This document shows, one piece after another, positions 26,349 through 33,757 of a DNA stretch of 64,000 nt. The position numbers were made by a program, and so were the translations under genes. Source of the stretch: Bacillus sp. (in: firmicutes) (GTDB taxonomy: Bacteria; Bacillota; Bacilli; Bacillales; Bacillaceae_J); assembly GCA_012842745.1 (NCBI GenBank), contig DUSF01000049.1, forward strand, positions 62,001 through 126,000, written 5' to 3'. The notes under the pieces are model-generated. The model was not told where the DNA came from. It made no database searches and saw only the letters and a program-made list of their open reading frames with translations. The stretch's first letter is position 1. Each line of letters begins with the position of its first letter.

Positions 26349-27290
26349 TTACATTAGGTGGCTCGTTTTAATCCATTCCTCTGTTCTTCTAATTCCTTCT
26401 TCTAAACTAACCTTCGGTTCCCAGTCTAACAATTCTTTAGCCTTATTATAATTACATAATAATTTTTGGATTTCACTTTGCGGGTGAATATGCTCAATAT
26501 GTTCAATTCTTGACGAATCATTTACAATTAACATTGCTAGGTCGTTCACAGAAATATCCCTTCCCAATCCAGCATTGACAATTTCACCATTTACTTGATT
26601 AGAATATCCAGCTTGAACAACAAAATCAGCACAATCATCCACATAGAGCAAATCCCTTGTTTGCGTACCTTCCCCATAAATATTCAAAGTTTCACCGGCA
26701 AGCTTTTTCTTAATAAAAATGGCAACAACGCCACCTTCTCCACCCGTTTTTTGGAACGGTCCATATGTATTAAAAGGACGAATTACAACCGTTGGCAACC
26801 CATAAGCATGATAATATGATAACACCATATTTTCAGCGGCAATTTTTGCTCCAGCATAGGGTGATGCTGGTTTAATTGGATGAGTTTCTGTAATTCCGTG
26901 TTCATCCATGCAGCGGTCATAAACCATACATGTACTCATGAACACCACTTTTGTTTGATGCTTGCGACATTGTTCCATAATGTAAAAAGTACCAACTGTG
27001 TCATTATTAAAGGTTGTCCGTGGATCATCAATTGAATCTTGGACATTTATAGAAGCACCAAGATGATAGCAAATATCAAACGAGTTTTCTGTAAAAAGCT
27101 GCTCTAAAAGCTGTTCATTTTTAATATCACCAATAATGAAAGACTCTAACTTATCTTTAAATTCTTCAATATTTTCTTCCCTGCCATTGGATAAATCATC
27201 TAAAATCCAAACTTTATGGCCATCAGCAAGCAATCTTTTAGCGACTGCCCGCCCAATAAAGCCCGCTCCACCTGTAAGTAAAATTTTCAT
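26349..27290 (-). CDS. NAD-dependent sugar-nucleotide dehydratase/epimerase (extended SDR), likely first step of pseudaminate synthesis
   Basis: Extended short-chain dehydrogenase of 313 residues. The nucleotide site is GGAGFIG (MKILLTGGAGFIGRAVAKRL). The usual YxxxK appears as YAGAK in SPYAGAKIAAENM, with an STCMVYD segment before it. NTYGPFQKTGGEGGVVAIFI is the substrate-loop region. It does not look like the classical PseB of Campylobacter (ITGGTGSFG type). In Bacillus thuringiensis PseB is reported to be replaced by two enzymes (Pen and Pal); this gene could be the Pen-like dehydratase. The exact product is not provable here. The ATG at 27290 follows AAGGAGAGG; the longer frame is rejected. 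Confidence 0.72.
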   Translation of the reverse strand: MKILLTGGAGFIGRAVAKRLLADGHKVWILDDLSNGREENIEEFKDKLESFIIGDIKNEQLLEQLFTENSFDICYHLGASINVQDSIDDPRTTFNNDTVGTFYIMEQCRKHQTKVVFMSTCMVYDRCMDEHGITETHPIKPASPYAGAKIAAENMVLSYYHAYGLPTVVIRPFNTYGPFQKTGGEGGVVAIFIKKKLAGETLNIYGEGTQTRDLLYVDDCADFVVQAGYSNQVNGEIVNAGLGRDISVNDLAMLIVNDSSRIEHIEHIHPQSEIQKLLCNYNKAKELLDWEPKVSLEEGIRRTEEWIKTSHLM

Positions 27291-27310
27291 TCCATCCTCT
27301 CCTTCTCGCT

Positions 27311-27528
27311 GGGACATGGAGACAGGTTCGAAACCACTGAAAAAATCGAGCCATTTCAAACTTATTGTCCTAGAATCACTTTTATTGTCTAATAAGAGTC
27401 ATTTATTGTCGAGATTAGGCAACTTATTGTCCGCCCAAGGCCATATATTGTCCGATTGCCATATATTTGAAATATATTTGCATTATGAAAGCTACTTTTT
27501 CAGTAATATTAACCTGTCCCCGTGTTCC
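27311..27528. repeat. MITE-like element with GGGACACGG-type inverted ends
   Basis: The left end GGGACATGGAGACAGGTT (27311-27328) and right end AACCTGTCCCCGTGTTCC (27511-27528) are inverted copies matching at 15 of 18 positions. The right end abuts the pseI stop codon. The interior carries five direct repeats (27362-27452). No protein is encoded. Whether it is mobile is unknown. Confidence 0.6.
27362..27452. repeat. Five direct repeats of TTATTGTC at about 21-bp spacing
   Basis: TTATTGTC begins at 27362, 27382, 27403 and 27424, and ATATTGTC at 27445, i.e. steps of 20, 21, 21 and 21 bases (two helical turns). The bases between copies are not conserved. This looks like an array of protein-binding sites rather than a CRISPR. 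Confidence 0.7.
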
Positions 27529-28569
27529 TTATAGTAATTCCCATGATAATGGGGTACCTTTTTTAATGTTTACTTTCGCTGTTTTACCAAGCACATTTTT
27601 TAAATGTTTCGGCGCTAGACCAAAGCCTGGTCGAATGGCTTTTATATTTTCTTTCGTTAAAACTTCACCTGCACGAATATCTTCAGTAACATATAATGAG
27701 CGCCGGTCCTTTAGTGATGCTTGTTCAGCTTTTGTTGGACCATAGCTAATTTCCCCTAGGCTTTTCCATGCTTTTTCCGTTTCCGTAACCAATGCCTTCA
27801 TTTCATCAGGCTCCATTGAAAAAGCTGAGTCTGTCCCACCTTCTGCTCTTGAAGTGGTAAAATGCTTTTCAATCACCGTTGCCCCTAAAGCGACACTGGC
27901 AACGCCGATTCCAATTCCCATCGTGTGATCTGACAAGCCAACTTCACATTGGAACAGCTCACGCAGATGTGGAATTGTTAGTAGATTCGAATTTTCCGCT
28001 GATGCTGGATATGTACTCGTACATTTTAAAAGAATAATATCTTTACAGCCTGCTTTTCTAGCTGCCTGCACAGATTCATCCAACTCGGCTACAGTTGCCA
28101 TTCCAGTTGAGATAATGAGGGGTTTTCCTGTTGAAGCTACTTTCTCAATAAGGGGAATATCCGTATTTTCAAAAGAAGCAATCTTGTAACAAGGTACATT
28201 TAATTTTTCTAAAAAATCAACCGCTGTTTCATCAAAAGGAGAACTGAAGGCAACTAAACCTAATTCACGGCACCGTTTAAAAATCGGTTCATGCCACTCC
28301 CACGGAGTATAGGCCTCCTTGTATAGATTATAAAGCGATTGGCCTTTCCATAAGCTGTCTTCGTTATCAATAAAAAACTCACCTTCATTTATATCTAATG
28401 TCATCGTATCAGCTGTATATGTTTGTAGTTTCAGTGCATCAACACCAGCCTTGGCAGCAGCCTCCACAATTTGTAATGCCTTTTCCAATGATTGGTTATG
28501 GTTGCCAGACATTTCAGCTATTATAAAAGGTTTATAACCTCTTCCAATTTGTCGATCACCAATTTTCAA
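27529..28569 (-). CDS. pseI: Pseudaminic acid synthase PseI
   Basis: Condenses phosphoenolpyruvate with 2,4-diacetamido-2,4,6-trideoxy-L-altrose to give pseudaminic acid. A NeuB-type TIM barrel (1-275: FIIAEMSGNHNQSLEKAL, KLQTYTADTMTLD, LKCTSTYPA, EVGLSDHTMG, ATVIEKHF) is followed by a C-terminal SAF (antifreeze-like) domain (about 285-345, RSLYVTEDIRAGEVLT, AIRPGFGLAP). The SxNH-type pattern with LWKG and TPWEWH is typical of PseI rather than sialic or legionaminic acid synthases. The TTG at 28569 is preferred, with GAGGTGAT before it; a GTG at 28578 overlaps that site. Confidence 0.9.
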   Translation of the reverse strand: MKIGDRQIGRGYKPFIIAEMSGNHNQSLEKALQIVEAAAKAGVDALKLQTYTADTMTLDINEGEFFIDNEDSLWKGQSLYNLYKEAYTPWEWHEPIFKRCRELGLVAFSSPFDETAVDFLEKLNVPCYKIASFENTDIPLIEKVASTGKPLIISTGMATVAELDESVQAARKAGCKDIILLKCTSTYPASAENSNLLTIPHLRELFQCEVGLSDHTMGIGIGVASVALGATVIEKHFTTSRAEGGTDSAFSMEPDEMKALVTETEKAWKSLGEISYGPTKAEQASLKDRRSLYVTEDIRAGEVLTKENIKAIRPGFGLAPKHLKNVLGKTAKVNIKKGTPLSWELL

Positions 28570-28595
28570 CTTTATCACCTCGTTTTTCGAACAGA

Positions 28596-28667
28596 GGGAC
28601 AGTTTCGTTGTCCCATTCTCCGATTCCCCATGAACTTATTGGGACAACGAACTTATCTCCGTGTCCC
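28596..28667. repeat. GGGACACGG repeat, site 3, invading the pseG 3' end
   Basis: GGGACAACGAA (28641-28651) and TTCGTTGTCCC (28604-28614) form a perfect 11-bp stem, and a GTGTCCC arm ends at 28667. The element covers the last ten codons and stop of pseG, so it supplies the C-terminal residues WDTEISSLSQ. Confidence 0.6.
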
Positions 28668-29709
28668 AGATTGCTTCAACAACTGGATGTATTTTGAATT
28701 TTATATCAGCTTGCAAAAGGGTCCTAGCCTTTTTGGACATTTCCTTAAGGTCTTCAGGATTTTCAATAGTACTATTTATTATATCGACAAGATCCGATAC
28801 TTTTACATTTTCATGCCAACCTAAATTCCAAACCGCCCCGAATTCAGCTGCTGCTTCTGTTGATGCCATTTGATTTTCGGCAACAACCGTTACAATTGAA
28901 GGTAATCCAAGGGTCATTCGTTCCCACATCGTTACTCCACCCGCACCTAACGCTAAATCCGCTTTTTTCATCAATTGGGCAAGATAGTCAATTTGCACAT
29001 AAAAATGAATTCCCCTATCCTGACATCTTTTTTCAATAATTTTTCTATTAGCGTTAGAGCAGCCGACAACAACATGGATAGTAAGTTCAGACAAATCGAT
29101 ATATTCCAACGCATCCAAAACCTTCATTGTTTCATTTGTTGGGTCAGATCCACCATAAAAAACTAAAACATCTTGAATCGATTTATTCTTTTTAACGACG
29201 ACAGTATTTTCTTCATAAAATTCAGGACGGAGCAATAGATATTGGAGTCCAAGTAGCTTTTTACATCTAGCCGGAACTAAATCATCGTACCTGTTTTCGA
29301 AATCCTTAAAATAGTTTTGATCAAGAAGAACATCGCAATCATGCTTTCGATTGGCTAAATCATCAATGACCATGATCTTCGGTATAGATTCGCGAACGAT
29401 TTGCTCCCATTGTTCATTGATTTGGTAATGATCGACGATAATAAGGTCAACCTTTAATCCATTCCACTCTATTAAACGCAAAGTTTCCTCGGCATCTTTT
29501 TTTTGTTCAAACGTCTGTTTACTATTTGTACTTCGTAAGCATTCGTACCCTTTTGCTTTAACAAAATCACATAGATGCCCCTCAAGTTCACGACAAATAA
29601 AATAAACCGTTGCTCCCTCTGTCCGCAACATATCGGCCAATGTCAAACAGCGCATAATATGACCAGAACCAATCTTAGTTGAGGCATCGGAACGGATTAA
29701 AATATGCAT
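28636..29709 (-). CDS. pseG: UDP-2,4-diacetamido-2,4,6-trideoxy-L-altrose hydrolase PseG
   Basis: Releases UDP from the nucleotide sugar before the PseI step. GT-B-like fold of 357 residues; the N-terminal motif IRSDASTKIGSGHIMRCLTL carries the catalytic His region, and GGVTMWERMTLGLPSIVTVV forms the UDP-binding part. The ATG at 29709 follows GGGTGAA; the longer frame is rejected. The last ten residues are encoded by a repeat element. Confidence 0.9.
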   Translation of the reverse strand: MHILIRSDASTKIGSGHIMRCLTLADMLRTEGATVYFICRELEGHLCDFVKAKGYECLRSTNSKQTFEQKKDAEETLRLIEWNGLKVDLIIVDHYQINEQWEQIVRESIPKIMVIDDLANRKHDCDVLLDQNYFKDFENRYDDLVPARCKKLLGLQYLLLRPEFYEENTVVVKKNKSIQDVLVFYGGSDPTNETMKVLDALEYIDLSELTIHVVVGCSNANRKIIEKRCQDRGIHFYVQIDYLAQLMKKADLALGAGGVTMWERMTLGLPSIVTVVAENQMASTEAAAEFGAVWNLGWHENVKVSDLVDIINSTIENPEDLKEMSKKARTLLQADIKFKIHPVVEAIWDTEISSLSQ

Positions 29710-29807
29710 AAATTCACCCAATTTCAAAATTAACATATAAAATAGATATTCTCATAAAGAAGCAGAACAACAGTTTGCATCAGTCTGGTTAAAGTGCGAA
29801 AACATGA

Positions 29808-29830
29808 TAAAATATAGTAGCAACTACATA
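29808..29830 (+). promoter_or_regulatory. Candidate extended -10 promoter of toxin mRNA 1
   Basis: TGA-TAAAAT at 29805-29813 has the TGn extension; no good -35 box. RNA would begin near 29820 and contain the conserved leader shared with the second toxin locus. Confidence 0.4.
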
Positions 29831-29871
29831 AGCAAGGCGGCGGCTGAACTCCCTGGAAGGGGGTGAGGCAC

Positions 29872-29979
29872 ATGACGACATATGAAGCATTTAGTTTAAT
29901 AGCGCAATTTAGCCTAGTGCTGATGGCAGCTTTTACACTTATTCTAACAATTGTCGTCTATATAATAAAAAAGAAATAG
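29872..29979 (+). CDS. Type I toxin, holin-like small membrane peptide (locus 1)
   Basis: A 35-residue peptide, MTTYEAFSLIAQFSLVLMAA at the start, then a hydrophobic run and a basic KKK tail. This is the layout of Bacillus TxpA/BsrG-type and 'putative holin-like' toxins. GGGGGTGAGG precedes the ATG and is partly masked by ACTCCC in a short leader hairpin, a known way to keep such toxins untranslated. It lies on the plus strand between pseG and pseF, opposite to the island. An antisense RNA overlaps its 3' end. Confidence 0.8.
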   Translation: MTTYEAFSLIAQFSLVLMAAFTLILTIVVYIIKKK

Positions 29980-30110
29980 CCACCCTGCCGCCAAGTAAGG
30001 TGTGCTATTTCAAATAGTAATCTAAACTGGCCAGCCGCTTTCGATGCGGCATGTAGTTGCATCGACTGAGTGTTCCCGCACTCAGTCATTTTTTAACTTA
30101 AACCTTTTCT
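29963..30110 (-). ncRNA. Predicted antisense antitoxin RNA 1
   Basis: Promoter on the minus strand: TTGCTA (30141-30146), 18 bases, TATAAT (30117-30122). Terminator: a hairpin of GAAATAGC and GCTATTTC arms (29973-30011) followed by TTTTTTATTATA. The RNA of about 148 bases would pair with the 3' part of the toxin mRNA. The same layout and size recur at locus 2. Confidence 0.7.
30064..30094 (+). terminator. Terminator of toxin mRNA 1
   Basis: GACTGAGTG, TTCCCG loop, CACTCAGTC, then ATTTTTT on the plus strand. Confidence 0.85.
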
Positions 30111-30184
30111 ACATACATTATACACTTATAGTTCAAGGTTTAGCAATAATACTAACTCATTGACCATACATATTGTGGCCTCAA

Positions 30185-30910
30185 TTAAACAACCGGCTTT
30201 TGCTCAATATGGGCATTTAGCTTGGCAACTTTCGGACGTTCTACTAAAAAATTCACAACCGTTTGGGACGAAACAAGCTTATCCCCTTGAAAATGATTAG
30301 CAACAGCTTGACAAAGTTGATAATCTTCTTCCGTGTCTAATGTAATCCGCAGTTCAGGATGTTGCTTCTCAACTGGCACTGTTACTGTAGTTACCTGAAA
30401 TAGCTGCAGATACTCATAAGCATAATACGTAACATGCTCCCGATGGCGCGATTCATGACCACTATTGTAGATGTATTCTAAGGATGAAAACGAAACCATT
30501 TCAACCGCTAGTCCCCGTGGCAGATTTCCGTTAAGCAGCATGATATCTGCTGGATTCTTTTCCATTTCAGCAATAACGTCGTTCGCTAGCTCGTAATCAA
30601 CAAATGGGCAATCGGCCGTTACTCGTATGACGTAGTCAGGCTGAATCTGCACTGCACACTCATAATACCGTGCCAACACGTCTTCCTCTGAACCACGGAA
30701 GCAATCAACATTATTTTTCAAACACCATTGTTCAACTGCATCATCTTGCGGTAGCGTTGACGTAGCAACAATGACTTTATCAACATTTTTAACTTGCTTG
30801 CACCTTGAAACAACATAATCAAGCACGACGCTGTCACCAAGAGGCTTTAATATTTTTCCAGGTAGCCGTGTGGATCCCATGCGTGCTTGAATAATAATGA
30901 TTGTTTTCAT
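30185..30910 (-). CDS. pseF: CMP-pseudaminic acid cytidylyltransferase (PseF/SpsF-like)
   Basis: Activates the nonulosonic acid with CTP. Nucleotidyltransferase fold of 241 residues with the N-terminal IIIIQARMGSTRLPGKILKP loop (Arg-Gly-Ser-Thr-Arg type), IRVTADCPFVDYE near the metal site, and ITLDTEEDYQL. This is the SpsF/PseF-type glycosyl nucleotidyltransferase. It overlaps pseH by 4 bases (ATGA). Confidence 0.85.
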   Translation of the reverse strand: MKTIIIIQARMGSTRLPGKILKPLGDSVVLDYVVSRCKQVKNVDKVIVATSTLPQDDAVEQWCLKNNVDCFRGSEEDVLARYYECAVQIQPDYVIRVTADCPFVDYELANDVIAEMEKNPADIMLLNGNLPRGLAVEMVSFSSLEYIYNSGHESRHREHVTYYAYEYLQLFQVTTVTVPVEKQHPELRITLDTEEDYQLCQAVANHFQGDKLVSSQTVVNFLVERPKVAKLNAHIEQKPVV

Positions 30911-31443
30911 TCCTCAAACACCCCTACATACTTTCTAAACTTCCCTTTTTGCTTCTCCCAATCTTCGGCAAGCATTTCATAAATATAAACATCATGAAAC
31001 TGACCATTTTTGAATACATGATTTTTATAAAAGCCTACCTCACGGCTGCCATGCATTTGATGTATTTTTCGGACATTAAGATTCTCGGCCATTACTTCGC
31101 CAATCAACTTGTGTAAATTAAATTTTTCAAAGGCATAGTTATATAAATAAGGCCCAATCATCGCGCCTACCATCGCATAATTCAAATCACCGATATAATA
31201 TGCCCAAGTAGCCCGATGGTTAATTTCATCAATATCATTAAGAGAAACAAGCCCCATTGGCTGTTCCTTAGAATAAATTACCCAGTACATGCAAGTTGAA
31301 TCATTTGAAATTCGCTTAAACCATTGGTATTGATTTTCCAAGTTGTACTCGATATCTGTAAACATATAGCGTGTTACATGCTCGCTTGTCCGCCACTGTA
31401 AAACAAGTTCAAGATGATCTTCTTTCAACGTAACAAAATGCAT
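30907..31443 (-). CDS. pseH: GNAT N-acetyltransferase PseH
   Basis: Acetylates the 4-amino group of UDP-4-amino-4,6-dideoxy-AltNAc. It has 178 residues with a GNAT fold: LQWRTSEHVTRYMFTDIEY at the start (Trp-Arg-x-x-x-x-V pattern typical of PseH), GLVSLNDIDEINHRATWAYYIG, then a helix with NLHKLIGEVMAENLNVRKIH. Coupled to pseF; 17 bases after luxC-like gene. Confidence 0.87.
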   Translation of the reverse strand: MHFVTLKEDHLELVLQWRTSEHVTRYMFTDIEYNLENQYQWFKRISNDSTCMYWVIYSKEQPMGLVSLNDIDEINHRATWAYYIGDLNYAMVGAMIGPYLYNYAFEKFNLHKLIGEVMAENLNVRKIHQMHGSREVGFYKNHVFKNGQFHDVYIYEMLAEDWEKQKGKFRKYVGVFEE

Positions 31444-31460
31444 AAAAGCCCTCTTTTCTG

Positions 31461-32678
31461 CTACCGCAAATCAATTTCTCTCGTAAAATATGTTAAAAGA
31501 TGATAGCCATCCCATATTTCGTGAAAATCTAATGCTTGACCAACAGGAACAATTCGATCAATTCCCCGCCCTTGGAGTGTCATAACGAATTCTACCAACT
31601 CCTTTTTCGTAAAACCATAATAAGATAATGTTTGGTCTTTCTCATTAAAAACAGGTGCTAACTCAGCTAAACTTGAAAAAACCATCTCCAAGAAAATTCC
31701 ACCGCCACAATGTACTTCACGAATATTTTTATTCAGAGTACTCATTTCCACTCGCAATGAAGAAGTGTTATCTGCAATTGAAACAGCAGTCGATTCCGCT
31801 TGTGCTCCGTAGTAAAAAGCTGTTGATAATCTTGTCATATGTAGCGCCGCAGAAATAGAATGCTTTTCTTGTTCAAGTTTTTTCTGAAGACCTTGCCAAA
31901 AGCGCGCTTCGGCTTTCGTAATTTGTTCCGTTTCACCAATCCAAGCAATCATGCGCGGGGATGAGCAGGCCATTTGCTGGAACCAAAATGCATCATTATA
32001 AAAATGATGAAGAAGCTGTTCAAAATCTTCATCACTTGCACGTAAGACGTGTTGTGCCGACAATACAACAGAAGAAAACCGATCGGCAAAAACAAGTTCT
32101 GTTGCGATTGGTTTTAGCGGTATCGCCCGAATCGCTTGAATTGTCGCATCACCACCCCAAATGACGCGGACATGACATTTGTTCGAAAACAATTTAGTTA
32201 CTTGTTCATCATGCGGATACGACACAATCATATTTCGTCTTCTTAACTCTAGATACTCTTCCTTAGCAAGCGTCTTTTCGATAAGCCCCAGAAGGATTCC
32301 TAACTGCTCATCCTGCCTCGTTGACAAGCGAATAATATTCGAATTACCAGCAAGGAGCGAAAGCACCCAAGAATAAAGAAAAATTGAATCAACATTTGAT
32401 GGCGCAATATGAAAGACAACCCCACGAGGAAGAATTAGCCTGCCCCCAAAGCGGTTATTAAAATCTTGCTGTAGCTCGTGAATATGCCCCTGCCGCAACC
32501 AAAATCCCGTCGCTATTAACTCAGGATATTGGCGCATTTTTTTATTCGTCAAAATTTGCTTTGAAAGATCAGCTAAAAAATCACTCGCAGTTTCATTGAA
32601 CAATCCTAAAAAAGGTAGCTTCACTAGTTCTTCAAAATGACCCTGCCAATTCTCAACATTCGGAATTAAACACTTCAC
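31461..32678 (-). CDS. LuxC-like acyl-CoA/acyl-protein reductase
   Basis: NADPH-dependent reductase of the aldehyde dehydrogenase superfamily that turns an activated acyl group into an aldehyde. It has 405 residues with LPRGVVFHIAPSNVDSIFLY, WVLSLLAGNSNIIRLS, and a likely catalytic Cys238 in FWFQQMACSSPR. It overlaps the LuxE-like gene by 4 bases. No luxA or luxB luciferase genes are present, so light emission is not the role. The acyl aldehyde or alcohol may modify the nonulosonic acid. Related genes have been noted in flagellin-modification clusters of other bacteria. Confidence 0.85.
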   Translation of the reverse strand: MKCLIPNVENWQGHFEELVKLPFLGLFNETASDFLADLSKQILTNKKMRQYPELIATGFWLRQGHIHELQQDFNNRFGGRLILPRGVVFHIAPSNVDSIFLYSWVLSLLAGNSNIIRLSTRQDEQLGILLGLIEKTLAKEEYLELRRRNMIVSYPHDEQVTKLFSNKCHVRVIWGGDATIQAIRAIPLKPIATELVFADRFSSVVLSAQHVLRASDEDFEQLLHHFYNDAFWFQQMACSSPRMIAWIGETEQITKAEARFWQGLQKKLEQEKHSISAALHMTRLSTAFYYGAQAESTAVSIADNTSSLRVEMSTLNKNIREVHCGGGIFLEMVFSSLAELAPVFNEKDQTLSYYGFTKKELVEFVMTLQGRGIDRIVPVGQALDFHEIWDGYHLLTYFTREIDLR

Positions 32679-33754
32679 TTCTTCACCGCCTCAAAAGCAT
32701 GTGTATCACTACAACCTCTTAATTCAGCCTTTGGTAGCCTGCCTTCAATGGCGAAATATTTCCCCATACGGTTACAGAGACAATCATCCTCACCTAAAAT
32801 CGTCCCGAGATCTTCCGTTAGGAGGCTATGGCCCGGATAGCTTTTCGGTAAAATACTTAATACTTGCACGAGTCCTTTTTCTTGAAAGGGCAATAGCTTT
32901 AAGGAATGAGGGTCACGAATCAAAACATCTGCATAATCAGGAGCATGAAAATGCCCATATTCACATTCCATAAAAATTGATCCGACTTGCTCAACCATTC
33001 CGTAATAATTATGGACATGTTGAATCTGAAATTGCTCCAGCATCGCTTTGTTAAAATCCTTCGTACTGACCGCTTCATCCTGAAGCTTCTTCCAGCCACC
33101 GCCATGAATTAAAATTCCGTCGTTGAAATTAAGCTTCACCCCTTTTGCTTTACATGCTTGATAAAAATAACGCCACACCATGAACGTAAACCCAAACGTT
33201 AAAATTTTTTCACCTTGATGCTTGGCAAGAAAACTTTCCAAGCCTTGGAAATCTATGTTCATTTGCTCATCAAGCACATAAAAATGATCCCTGCCAAAAT
33301 TCGAAAAACCGATAATCCCCGCTCCTCGTGCACTAAAAGCCTTGCGGTCTTTTAAAATATTTTTTGAATCAATTATCATCATCGGCAGTCTTTTTTTGCC
33401 TATGAATGAGGTAACAATTGCTGCCAACGCCTTTGATTGTAGCATCGCTGTTTCCCTATCAACAAAAATTTTCGAAACTTGCTGTGATGTCGTTCCGCTT
33501 GATGTAAGTGTTTTAAAAATCTCTTCCCTTGGAACGGAATACAGCTCCAGCATTTTAAATAATTGCACAGGCAAATACGGTATTTCCACAAGACTTGCAG
33601 GAATTTCGGCAAAAGGAAATGTCCGTAAAATATTTTGATATGACTCACAATGCCCATTATGAAAAAGGGTCAATTCAGTTAATTTACGTAACAAAAAGGC
33701 TTGTTTTTCTTCCTTCCTTAATTGAAAAGGTTGTTGAAATGAAAGCTCGCTCAT
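32675..33754 (-). CDS. LuxE-like acyl-protein synthetase
   Basis: ATP-dependent enzyme that activates a carboxylic acid as acyl-AMP and holds it as a thioester for LuxC. It has 359 residues with the adenylate-forming motif FKTLTSSGTTSQQVSKIFVD, a NYYGMVEQVGSIFMEC motif, and a GHSLLTEDLG region near the end. It is tightly linked to the LuxC-like gene and an AMP-ligase with a carrier protein nearby, so the substrate may be delivered on the ACP instead of as free fatty acid. Confidence 0.83.
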   Translation of the reverse strand: MSELSFQQPFQLRKEEKQAFLLRKLTELTLFHNGHCESYQNILRTFPFAEIPASLVEIPYLPVQLFKMLELYSVPREEIFKTLTSSGTTSQQVSKIFVDRETAMLQSKALAAIVTSFIGKKRLPMMIIDSKNILKDRKAFSARGAGIIGFSNFGRDHFYVLDEQMNIDFQGLESFLAKHQGEKILTFGFTFMVWRYFYQACKAKGVKLNFNDGILIHGGGWKKLQDEAVSTKDFNKAMLEQFQIQHVHNYYGMVEQVGSIFMECEYGHFHAPDYADVLIRDPHSLKLLPFQEKGLVQVLSILPKSYPGHSLLTEDLGTILGEDDCLCNRMGKYFAIEGRLPKAELRGCSDTHAFEAVKK

Positions 33755-33757
33755 AAA

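Noticed and set aside
27362-27452. TTATTGTC repeats as a CRISPR array
   Set aside because: The repeats are only 8 bases, the gaps about 13 bases, and no cas genes are present.
31461-33754. Bioluminescence operon
   Set aside because: luxC- and luxE-like genes are present, but no luxA or luxB, and the context is sugar metabolism.
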